A stretch of 64,000 nt of DNA from Antedon mediterranea (Eukaryota > Echinodermata > Crinoidea > Comatulida > Antedonidae): the NCBI RefSeq assembly GCF_964355755.1, contig NC_092675.1:30404912-30468911 (forward strand). The letters are read 5' to 3'. Under the pieces are notes generated by a model, which saw only the letters and a list, made by a program, of their open reading frames with translations, was not told the origin of the DNA and did no database searches. How positions within the stretch are numbered: the first letter of the stretch is position 1; the number at the start of each line of letters is the position of its first letter. The translations under genes and the position numbers were made by a program. This document shows positions 38,971-51,700 of this stretch, in pieces.

Positions 38971-40936
38971 TCATTATCTTTAAGATTGTTAAGTTTCTCA
39001 CTGGTAGCCAACATGTCTGTTTCATATTGACCATCATCAAATCTGCAGAAAAATTTGTTTAAGGAGTCCACAAACTTCTTGTCACATTCACCTACGTATT
39101 TTTTCGGTTTTTCTTTGTAGTCAGTGAGCATATACATTGCCTTCCAGGCCGAACGCGTGTCTTTATCCTTTAAATGTTTTTCCATTTTAGCTTTATATTT
39201 TTGTTTTGCTTTTAATATACTAGCATCAATCTCCTTCTGAATTCGCTTCGCTTCATCTTTCTTACCGGCTGCATATTCTTTTTTCTTTTTAACTATGAGA
39301 CATTTCGTTTCATGTAAAAACCATGGCTCGCAATTTGGGTACATTTTTGTCTTCCTTTTAGGTATAATGGTATCAGCACAATAGTTTATGTATGAACAAA
39401 CAGCATTCACTTCAACATCGATAGAATTTTCGGATTCTGAGAAAACACCCCAGTCCGTAGATTCAAAACAACCCTTTAGCATATCAATTGCCTCAGTGCT
39501 CCAGATCTGCCTTTCTTTGATTACAGGCTTCTGTCTTTTTAAGATTGGCTTGTAGAGTGGTCTTAGAATCACGATGTCGTGGTCAGAGTTTTCCAATGGG
39601 GCACATGTTTTAGCATTATAAGCCTTTGGGATGTTTGAATAACACAGATCCAGAATTGCATTTCCTCGTGTTGGTTGCTGTACAAATTGTTTAAACGTAG
39701 GGAGAACAGTGTTCAGGTTACATTGGTTAAAATCTCCCAGAATGATTTTTACAGCGTCTGGGGAATGCGATTCAATATTATTGACCTGCTCAGCAATGTG
39801 TTCACACGCGATAGTATAATTTGCACCTGGGTGAATATATACTATAAAAATAAAAATTTGTGGAAATTCGCGCGGTAAGTAGAAAGGTCTGATCCCAACA
39901 GTAAGTACTTCATAGTCGGGTGTACAGGCTTTCGACCAAACCTTCCAGTTGTTACAAAATTGTTGGTTAATATAAAGACAGACTCCACCACCTGTAGTTT
40001 TACCTGAATTTATGGTTCTATCACTTCTCAGGAATGTGAAATTTTCAAGCTCAATGGCTGAGTCAGCGATTTCATCTTTGAGCCATGTCTCCGTAAAACA
40101 TAGTAATGAAGCTTCTCTATATTCATGGAGAAATCGTATATTAGCTCGCAGTTCGTCCATTTTGTTCATCTTTCACATCATGAAATTATTTGTATCATTG
40201 CACTCATAAACATTTGTATAACATTATTTTACGCCATTTCCGGGTATTTCCCTAATCATAAGTATAGTCAACTGTTTGTACAGCAATTTATTTATTCTGG
40301 ACATCATGAAAAGTCAAACATAATAGACCAACATACAAAGTAAAAGTTATCTACCTTACTCCAAAAAGCCATTTCATTCATAGCAGACACGAGCATGCCA
40401 CTGGATCTATACGGTAGGCCTACTTTGGGTAATGCAACAACGCCTGAGTGAAATTATTATTATAACATGTAGGCCTATAGGGGTAGTTTTAAATTTTCAG
40501 CATACATTATTGCAATATACGCGTTCATTTGGAATTTTTTAAAAGGCAATATTTATTCAATACATACTGTAGATAGTATGTATAGTAATATTATGTGTAA
40601 TATTGTTTGCAGCTTTACCAATTCTGTCATCTGCACCAACTATATCGAATATAATGGATAACTCAATAACAGTAAACTGGCCTGCTTGGGATTATAACAA
40701 CGACTACGGAACCGGACCGATTCAGGAGTACGAAGTGCAGTACAGAAGTTCTATTAACTCAGATTTCATATCAGCAGGATCCGTGAATGGAAGCAAACCT
40801 GCGCCAGAATATGTAATAAATAATCTCAGTCCAGGGACCAATTATGAAATCAAAATAAAAGTAGTTAAAACGGCATCATCTACAGAGACCAATATATTTA
40901 CTTACACTCCTACAGCAGTAGCAAGTACAGATGAGG
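31769..40936 (+). CDS. Gene 3 first ectodomain block: signal peptide, Ig, Ig, EGF x4, FN3
   Basis: The signal peptide exon 31769-31850 starts [20 protein letters not shown]. The Ig1 exon 34107-34490 begins [16 protein letters not shown]. Ig2 is 35008-35247, with DAGIYECY and RLIVRG directly before the EGFs, the same junction as in Tie. EGF exons: 35790-35921 ([20 protein letters not shown]), 36236-36376 ([16 protein letters not shown]), 36508-36642 and 37060-37206. FN3 exon 40613-40936 contains [15 protein letters not shown]. Intron 7 (37207-40612) holds a LINE. The block is followed after a 272-bp intron, in phase 1, by a second Ig1. Confidence 0.87.
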
Positions 40937-43900
40937 GTAAGATGCAAATATAACAATGGCAATTGTTCAAAAGTGTTTTACAACAGTTTTACAGAAATGT
41001 CCTAATACACATTTTCAAAATCAGGGTTTATGTGTTTATTTGTTTGAAACTACTAATTAAAATTATTTCTTCTTTATTTTAAAATTTAAAAAAATTAATG
41101 ATGGAAAAGGCAATTGTTTTGAATACCAGGCACTTGCAAATTAAAAAAAAGTGTTCCAGTATTTTTTTACCGTCAAATTATTGCTTAATTATTAATTTAA
41201 TGTTTTAGGTGAAATCCTCGACCTTACAATCTGGTGTCCAACTCCATTTGTTGATATTAGTTCTAATATAGTATCAACATTCGGAGGTTATACTGGCGGT
41301 TCAAATCAAACACAAAATATCTTTCTTGGAAGAGAAAGCGACACAGGTACTGGGTTACAAGGAAGAGCAGTAAAGTGGAGCGATGATAATACAGATGGAG
41401 ACACAACTGTACCACCTTCTGTTACAATGTTCCCCACAGGATCAACAGTAGAAGGATCAACGAAGAGTGGACGTACGGCCCTGGTTGTCGATATCTATGG
41501 TGATTCAGGCCTTCAAAAGGTCGGAGCATTTTTTGCAAACGCTACAAAGGACGGCATATCTCAGCATATACCTTTCATAATACTGCCTAAAACTGGTGAG
41601 ATATAATTACAAAACAAGTTTTAGGTTTGGCTTTTGTCAAGCTACTAACTAATGAGAGAGGTATGCCTTTCCATTATGGTCAGGTTGTAGACTGGCAAAG
41701 TAGCGTTAGAAGAAACACACATGTCCTAACCTGTCCTGTTAAATCTTTAAATCCGCAGGGATTGATTTATAAGCCAGTTCTATTAATTATACATTTCTGC
41801 CCGGCCAACTCGTATCTTCTACTTATACATAGTAGGCCTAATGATGCTAATAATTAAATTAATTTTGTCTTTACATTTTATTCAAGTGGAATGTCTATAT
41901 TGATAATTTATTCAACAAATCTTCTCGACCTTTATTAATACTATAGAACTGTCCGTACAATTGTTGTTTTTTATTTACATGCAAATCTACTGTTTTAGCT
42001 GACGTCACTCCATACCAACGTTCTATCACTGTCAGTATTGGTGATCACGTGACTTTACAAGTCAGTACCACAATAAATACGTCAGAATTAAAATGGAAAT
42101 TAAACAACGTTGACATACCACAAGGCAATGGTAAAGATACATTGACTATTAACAATATCAGAACAAGTGATGCTGGAATATACGAATGTTACAAAGAAAG
42201 AAACGGAAAAAATGCAATCATGAGATTGATTGTTAGAGGTTGGTCTGCAGTACATATTCTACTAGAGTACTTCTACTGCTACTACATAATTAATAATAAC
42301 GATATTAATTATTATATATTTATTTTACTACTACTGATCTAAGGTTGCCCTACAAGAAAATATGGACCAGTCTGTGATGTAAATTGTCGAGTCTGTTATA
42401 ATGGAGGAATATGTGACCACGTGACTGGATTATGTGTATGTCCAGCAGGATTTAAAGGCGTTGATTGTTCAGAAGGTACCATTTTTAAAATTTTATTGGG
42501 ATGGGGTGAAGGGTTTTGTTAACGATTGAAAAGGAATTCTAAGCATTTTGCTATGGACATATTATTATCATTGATTTCAAATAACCTATTTTATTAACTA
42601 ATTTAAATATTTGAAAATATTTAAATTAGTTAATAACAACATGTAATTTGAAGATAAGCGTATGAAATGTAGACTTACCGACGGCGCACCAGGAAAAATC
42701 TGTAACCTGAAATTACTCTAAATATTCTATAGACGTGGTCATGTAAATAAAAATTAAAATAGTAGTTATTGAAAATTGAAAATACTGTTTTAAATTTGTA
42801 TTTGTTTAGGGTGTGGAAACAATGGGTGGGGTCGGACATGTAGTACTGTTTGCGTTACAGATGGAACATGTTCTGGAGTCATGTTTTGTCCTCCAGATCC
42901 TGTTGGATGCGATTGTATTGCAGGTTTCCAAGGTAGTGATTGTGATGACGGTGAGTTACAATAAATTATAAAGTAAATGACATATTAACTGTTTTGGTTT
43001 TTTTTTGTGATTTCATAGTAGGCCTATTTATATTGTAATATGTAATTACTTATTCTAGAACACCATTACAGGATCACCAAAAATACAATATAAAATGTTA
43101 TTTACTTACAAAATATATAACAAAGTTAAAACTGTACGTTAGACATTAAGAATACAAACATATTTGATTTTATTTACGAATTAGTAGGCCTAACTGAATT
43201 TAAATTCATAGTAACCATCCACTATACTATTAATTTATAATTTTATATAGTATTTTTTAATGATTTTCTTATTTAAAATAGCATGTAGTTCTACAGGGAC
43301 AAACTATGGTGCAGGGTGCAGTCAAGAATGTCATTGTAGTTCAGCTGACTGTGACAAGGAAAGAGGATGTTCAAGTGGAGTTATATGTAGCAATGGATTT
43401 CAAGGAGACAAGTGTCTTGGTACGTAAATGCGATTTCTAATAATTGCATACCCTGCATTAAAAAATGTGAAACACCATAAAACAATGGTTCTTTCAATAA
43501 ATATAAAATAATATTCTTAGGATTAAGGGGCTGTCATAGGCAGATAAATAGAGGGTCGCATCAGTTCTCCCGGTTTTTTTTTTTCAATGAACACATAGCC
43601 TACTTGAGGTTTTCTGGCGCAGGACTTGCCGAGCACTCTTTCTCAAAATCCTGGATTTGCCCGTATCGGCTTCGTTTATCTGAATATCTTTACATTATAT
43701 CATATAATGGCCTACATCGGAGGAAAATTTAAGTAATCGTGAGATTGTTGGTCAATGATTAAATATATAGATATTTTTAAAATAATACAATAATAGATCG
43801 ATATTTAATTACGCCTGATTGATTTGATTTATTTTTATATTTATGAAAAACAAATAAAGACACAAATAATAAAAAAACGCATTAGTATGGAATCAGTGAT

Positions 43901-45747
43901 GCGACAAAACCCCCTCTCCCCAAATCCACATTGACATTTTTTCTACACATATTACTTTTCACAGACCATGCGACATGTCCCAATGGACAATTTGGTGAAT
44001 TTTGTCAGTATAGTTGTCATTGTGCGACGTCAGCATCATGTGATAACAATACGGGTTACTGCGATAGTGGAAATTGTGAAGATGGATGGGGTGGCACCGA
44101 TTGTCAGATAGGTTGGTAGTTTATTTTAAATTAATTTCAGAATATATTTCGCTTACATTCGAATTATCTAAGTACATGTCTAAGTTAATAGGCCAAATTA
44201 TGACCGAAATAAATGCCTCGAATTTTCTTTAGTTAGTTTTAAATTATCATTGATAAACTTATTTAATTTTGTATTTTAAAAATATAATATTTCATGTTTG
44301 ACCTTTTTCTAATTACATTACTAATTTTTAAAAAATAATTATTAATTATTAACACCTATAGGGTCTGTTTTTAGCATAAGGAGATTTGAATATCGCAAAC
44401 TCGATGTTTCATTCTTTAACCGTGTTACAACCCATCCACATCAAGGAAATAGATTGTCTTGATTTTATACACGAGTATGTATGTTTTAACCTCCATAGCT
44501 TTACCACAGTTATTCAAGCAAGTTAACATTGCTGACGTCACAGCCACTAATATGACTATCGCTTATGGTTGGATCTTTGGTGAGGATTATGGAACTGGAC
44601 CAGCTTCATCTTATAAAGTTGTATATAAAAGTGAAGAAGAATCAACATTTACAACAATCACAACAACTGATGACGTCTTTACAATTACTGGGTTACCGCC
44701 AAATCGAATAATTGAGGTGAAAGTTCGTGTTTGTAGGAATATCGGCGGACAAGATGTTTGTGGACCAGACAGTAAAGTTGAGACAGAAACAACTATATGT
44801 TCAAGTGAGAACACTCTGTTGGTTTATAAAAAAAACTCTGTATAGTAATAAGATATCAACATAGGAAAGTACCGATATCCATTGATATGTCATTGTATTA
44901 AAATCCGTAGTAAAAATCCCTCTTTTTCCTTCTTACTTTCTTTCTTCGTTCATTGTATTACAGTAGTTAAAATTGTTTTAAGGAGATAAATAATGAGTAA
45001 CTAGAATAATTATGTTGATTGTAGTGTCGTTATTTATGTAGTTCACACCCCAATAAAAGAAACTGCATTTCTTCATCATTCAGGTCCATTGGTATCTCCA
45101 CGTATTGCAGTTACGGCAGATAGTTGTTCTTCAATAACCATTACATGGCAGGTAGGTGTTTTTCAAATTACTCTTAATAATTAATTTTAGACAATCATAA
45201 AATGTCTTAATTAGCATGATTAATTTACAGTTCCTATCAAAGCTTTAGGCCTATTATAATTTTTTTTTTTTATTTGCAGCAAATAGATAATGATCAAGAG
45301 AAAATACAGTGCAACAGTTTTCATTACGGTGTATATTGTGAGTCAGATTCAGAATCTAGAACTATCACTGTCAGTGATGTTACATCAACTACTACAATTG
45401 ATGGGTTAACAGCGTGCACGTGGTATAGCTGTAAAGTACGAATAGAGAACAACGCTGGATTCAATGGCTCATGGAGTAACACTGAAACAGTTGAAACTCA
45501 CGCGAATGGTAAACTTATTTAAACAAATTTGGTCATTTGGTGTGTTTCCTCATTTCATACTATTTATTAATAACAATAATACCAAATAGCTTTTGTTATT
45601 GCTCAAATTACTTGGTAAGACTTTTGCATCATCTGCAGTCTTGTGCCAAAAATGATGAGCCCGTTTACGTTTACGACAGCAATGACACCAAGCCATTTGA
45701 ATGTCCTGATAACTATAGTATTCTTCCCTCTTTCTTCCCTCTTTCCT

Positions 45748-45779
<32 letters not shown>

Positions 45780-48700
45780 TCCTCTTTCTTTCTTTCTTGG
45801 CATTGTGTAAACAATATATATATTATATAGGTATAAATCCTTAGGATTTAATAAACGGGAAAGTTTTTGTAAAAAAAATATTTGTTGTTTGCGACGATCA
45901 TGAATAATGCGGAACAAAAATTATTCTTATGGATTTGTTCGTACATTTATTTTTATGTATTTCTTAGCTCCGTCCAAAGTTGGTGGGATTACTGATACTT
46001 CAGGGTCAGATTATATTTATTTATCTTGGAATGAAGTGGAAAATGGAAACTGTCCTGTTATGTATAACGTAACTTATCAACTAATACAATTTGATATGTG
46101 TGATAACACTAGTAATGAAGTCATCAATGAAGGTCCAGTTCAAACTGCTTCATACACCTTATCAAATCTGAGTGCGTATTCCCGATATCGAATCCAAGTT
46201 ACTGCGGTGTCTAATGATGTAGCTGGAGCAGTATCAGATGAGCATACAGTACAAACAGAAGAGAGTGGTAGGCAAACAAATATTAGTTTATTAAATAAAT
46301 CATTTTGTTTGACAAATCCAGTAAAGAAATTACTCACGTTCTTTAGCTTTCGCCATCTTGGCTGATGGCTTGATCACAAGTGATCCGGTCCACTGCTACT
46401 TCCTGAAAATCTGTTGTTATTGTTTCTAGGTGAAGTCATACTTTTTGTAGCAATGATGTGAATACGTGCTCGAGAAATACAGCCCCTTCGTCGCGGTTGA
46501 TTGCGTTAGCCCCCCCCCCCCCCTCTTTCTGATTTGGATTGCCTCTCTGAGTCTACGCTTGAATGCTGTCAAGAATTTTGGCCCCCTCCCAATCGATGAT
46601 GTGGTTTTCTTGAGCTGCATGGTCTGTGATGGCGGATTTTTTTTTTTTTCACATCATTGCTACTAAAAAGTATGACGTCACCTAGAAACAATAACAACAT
46701 ATTTCCAGGAAGTAGCCGTGGACCGGATCACTTGTGATCAAGCCATCAGCCAAGATGGCGAAAGCTAAAGAATGTGAGTAATTTCTTTACTGGATTTGTC
46801 AAACAACATGATTTATTTATTATCTACAAGTTCAAAAAAGTTCAAGCTCAAAAAACATTTATTTGTTCAACAATGGCATTATACAGTATAATATATAGAT
46901 GTGTACATAAATGAAAACATTAGTAATAAGCCATCATTTGGGGTCTTCTCTAGAAGAAATCAAGTTTCTTGTCTCGAGAAAGACCCCAGAAACAATACAC
47001 ATACATTTAAACTAATAAAATTTACTACATAAAATAAAAAAAAAAACGATGAAATAAAAATAGATACTTTCAGTGTACTACAATCATAATAATATTAAAA
47101 TTAGTATAAAGAAATAAGATATTTTTTTTAATTTTTACGAAAAGTATTTAGAGATTTAAAATGCTTTAGTTTGTTATCAAGATCATTCCAGATTCGCGGT
47201 CCTGAATGATTGGTGAAGAATTTATATACAACATGGATGAGATACAATAGGCCTACTTATTTAGATCTCTGTTGTAATTTGTAATCTTTGTTCTTATTAA
47301 TCTCAGAAAATAATGTCAGTGTTCATTACACTGTGAGCACTGGTAATTCGTAGTGTGTTTTAATTCTAAAATAATGTTTAAAAAATCCGATCTTGCTTTA
47401 GTTCCAACTGGTGCTCCAACATCTTTAGAAATATCGTCAACTGATTTTGATTATGTGTCATTGTCATGGGATCTGCCAGAATGTGGTCAGAGGAAAGGTG
47501 ATATAAGCTATGACTACAAGTTGTACTATAACGGATCAGAGGCTGTAGAAACAAGAACGTCTTTCACAGAAACTCAAACAATGATTAGAGATCTTGTTCA
47601 ATGTACATCTTATACGTTCGATATAAGTGCACGGACGTCTAAAGGAATCGGACCATCTTCAGTTATTATCGTCACAACTAACCATACGGGTATTTCTAGT
47701 CATTATCTTTGATAATCATTCATGCATGCTTTAAATTGTGTTACACAAAGTTTATGATGGCGTTAGTTAGTAACGATTATATGTTCATTAACGATGATTA
47801 TCTTCTGTATATTACTTAATTCGAGTCATAGTATAGTTTGCTGTTAAGCCAATTCTCAAAAAGTATCATGCAGTATCATCAATCATCATGTAGGCATATA
47901 CGCTGTACAGCATCCCATATGAGATGCAAGTTGAAGAACACACGATACTGCATGCTGTTTATTGTCGGTAGATATGTTACCGGTCGAATATCAACCTTTA
48001 ATCGTGATAGAAAAAATGCAAAACACTTTCATATCTGTAAATGTAGTGTAAACACTATGAACTTTTCTTTCAATGAATTGATCATATTCTATTACTGCAT
48101 TGATTTGTTGGGAGTGGCCAAGACACTGAAACGTCATTCATATCCGACTATGATATCGGCAAGAATGACGATAATCACGTATTGTTCTGGTGGTGTTTTT
48201 TTTCATTCTTAAACCAGTGTAAACAATAGTTAATTATGAGCCTGTTTTTAGTGGTATAGAGAATGAAACTGATTTTTTCAATTTTTAATTCAGTTCCAGA
48301 TCCCGTAGAAGACTACTCGGTGACGTCGACAGATGAGGATATAACTGTTATTTGGGACCGTGTTGAAAATGGAAATTGCTCTGTTGTATATGACGTAATT
48401 TACCGACTCACAAATCGTGATCAATGTCAAGAGTTGGATGAATCTGACTTCATAGACGCCACAAACTTTACCAATAATACATTTTGTAGTTTACATTATT
48501 TGGAGCCTCATTCTACGTATGAGATAGCGATTATACCTTCATCTGCAGAATATACTGGTAACTCTACTGTGATCAATGAAATCACAGCATCAATAGGTAC
48601 GCCAAACCAATGTTCAAATCATTTTATTTTCAGGTTATTTAAAGATGCTTTTTCTAAAACATTAACTCGTTTAGATATTTCACACACATATTCAAATATT

Positions 48701-51700
48701 GTCTAAAACATAGAATTTAATTGATACAATTAGTAATTTGTTTAATTTATGCTCAACGTAATATCCTTTGATACAATTGTATTTGTTTTTTTTTTCCTTA
48801 TCAAAAGCTCCTGATAAAGCGCCTGAGATAATGACAATGGTTGATCAAGAGCCGTATTCTTTAACTATATCGTGGTGGGAGATTCCGTGTGGTAGTCGTA
48901 ATGGTGACATGATATATGAATATTCATTGAAAGATAAGAATAATGTTATTATACAAGAAGCAAGTACAAAGTCTAACACAGTGAATTTAGATGAAGATAT
49001 AAAGCCATGTAATGAATATACTTTTGAAGTTAATGGAAAGAACGAAAATCTAGAAAAAGGACCAAAAACATCTGAACATATTCAAAGTGGCACTGAACGT
49101 AAGTGAATAATCGATCATGTTGTAATTATCTTCTATGTTAATATACTGTATAACACAATTATGTTATACAAATATATTATTTGTTTTAAAAATAGTATAT
49201 CTTTTTAGATAATGGTAGAAAGCCTATTACACACCATACTATTACTTTTCTAGCTCCGGGAGATCCTGAAAATATCAAAGTAACTCCCGGAAAGGATACA
49301 GTTGAAGTTGAATGGGAAGCTCCAACCAGTAATGATTGTACAGTAGATAATTATACAGTGACACTGACGTCATCAGGAGGTGGTAAAATTAGCAAAACCG
49401 TTAGTGGATCAGTAACGAGTACGACGTTTAAGAGTGATGATGGTATCAAGCCAAACACAGAGTATACAGTTGAGGTCAGTTATTATTATAAATGATAAAA
49501 AAGATAATTGGTAATACTATAAAATCTAAAACCTTAACAGTTGTCTCGATGTCCCACATCAGAATTTTCACCAATTTACATTAATTCATATTTGTATACG
49601 CTTTAAGACATTAACAATTGATAATAGACTGATTTCCTCTTCTTGTTTTGTGTTATGTAGGTAGTAGCGAGTAATTCTGCTGGTTCTGGCAATAATTCCC
49701 CAGAAAAAGAAACGATTAAAACCGATCCTAGAGGTACAATTTAATTTTTATATTCAAATGCTTTCATACTCACTACCTTGCATGCAATATACAACAATAA
49801 AGCTCACACAGAACCAAATACTTAAACTTATTACAAGTATGTTTAAACAAATGTGAACTTTAAAGTTACGTTACTTGTAATATTGTTTCATTCTGTTTTT
49901 TGTTTTGTTTTGTATACCGCACGGAAATGGAATTAAATGCGTTTAAATAAGTGAGCTTATAAAAGGTTGTCTTGAACTGGACAATTACAATTGTATACCT
50001 TTACAGAATATTTAGTGACCATATGTTTACTGTAATGTAGTCAATATAAATGTTGTTAACGTAAGATTCATCAATGTGTATATCATTTATTTCAGCTGGA
50101 TTGATTGCTGGACTCACTATTCCATTTGGTATTCTACTCTTTGTGTTGATTGTTTTTCTTGTGGTACTAAAGAAACGGTAAAAATCATCTAAATAATACG
50201 CGTTTCTAGGCTACATATCAGAACACTAGACACACAGTTTAGTCATATGAAACATCATCAAACTTATTATAATAAACATCTTAGATATTTTTCAGGAACT
50301 TACAGTAGTTCTTTTTCTAAATATATATTCAATTAATCAATAAAAAATCTATTAGTAATAATATATTTTTTTAAACATATTATAATAACAATAATATAAG
50401 TACAGAGAATATTTACAATTTAGCCAATAATGATAAAATATAACAATAACTATTATAAATAAATTATATTAAACAAGTAAAGTAATAAGCGAATTACATT
50501 ATATTTGTATATTTGTTATATTTTAACTAGATTCTCAGATGAGAAGTAATACTTCGTCTTTGATATTTTGACCTCTCTGTCTATTTTAGGCAATCTAAAG
50601 ACAATGATCAAGGAGTTGGTGGGATAGAAAATCCGAACCCCAGCCACCCTATGGGTAAGTTAAATTAAGCTAATTAAGTCAACTTAACATTTTGACAACG
50701 ATTTTCACCAAATAGAAATTTCGTTTTGGATATTGTCTGTATCGTTTAGAAAGAAAATTATTACAGGCCAATTGAATTCCAATGAAAATATTCGTACTAA
50801 ATCATTCTTTTATAATAATTTTATACAAATTTCAAATATGCATGATGATAATGATCTCCATGCATTTAAGCAAAAAGAAAGAAAACTGTATAGCAGTACT
50901 ATTATAAAGGTTATGGTACAATAATGTAATAATCAAGGCCATCTACATGGCTGCAGTCGCGTGCGCAAGTTTGAGTTTGTGTCTACGGACCGACCGACCA
51001 ACCGACCGACATAGTGAGCTAAAATGAATACGGTATAACATTTCCGTTTTTGTTGATAATTAATTATTACTTTAGTTGATTGATTCATATTTAGATCACA
51101 TTATACCGGGACATGTTTCGCCAAGACCTACTCCAAAATCAACTTCCTACCAATATGTACGTCTGCGCGACCTTCAGAATTACGTCCGGAAAAGACAAGG
51201 CCATGAAACAGAAACTTTTAAAAAGGAGTTTAGTGTGAGTTTATATATACTTTTTAATTTACAAACAAATACCATAAAAATAGGTAATAACAATCACGAT
51301 CAAGTTTGTTTTCTAACTCATATACCCTATTTATCATTATTGGCTAAGAATACTGAGATTTAACACGTTCTGCCAATTGAACGCACTTAACAACATCTTG
51401 GTACATTGGTCATATTATGTTTGGCGCTTTCCTCGTTGTAGGCCTACTTAATAAAGTGCATATTGAGAATGCCACTGATTATCAGTGTAACCCTAACCCT
51501 AACCCTTCATATTATTAGCGTTTATACGCCGATGGTTAGGGTTGGTACTGATTCGGCAGGTACTGCAACGGCAAAAACATTCAGTTCACTGTACATCAAA
51601 CATAAACCAATCCACAACATAAATGCATTGTATTTTTTATTTAGGACATTGGATGCAGCATGTTACATCCTTGTATCGAGGCTAAGAAATCCATTAACAG

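Noticed and set aside
38803-39030. Leucine-rich plus-strand open frame
   Set aside because: Antisense of the ATT microsatellite within the LINE.
31769-40936. First ectodomain block as a separate secreted gene
   Set aside because: No terminal exon, stop or polyadenylation signal was found after 40936, the next block lacks a signal peptide, and phases join cleanly. A short isoform remains possible.
51488-51506. Telomere repeat
   Set aside because: Only three units, internal to an intron.
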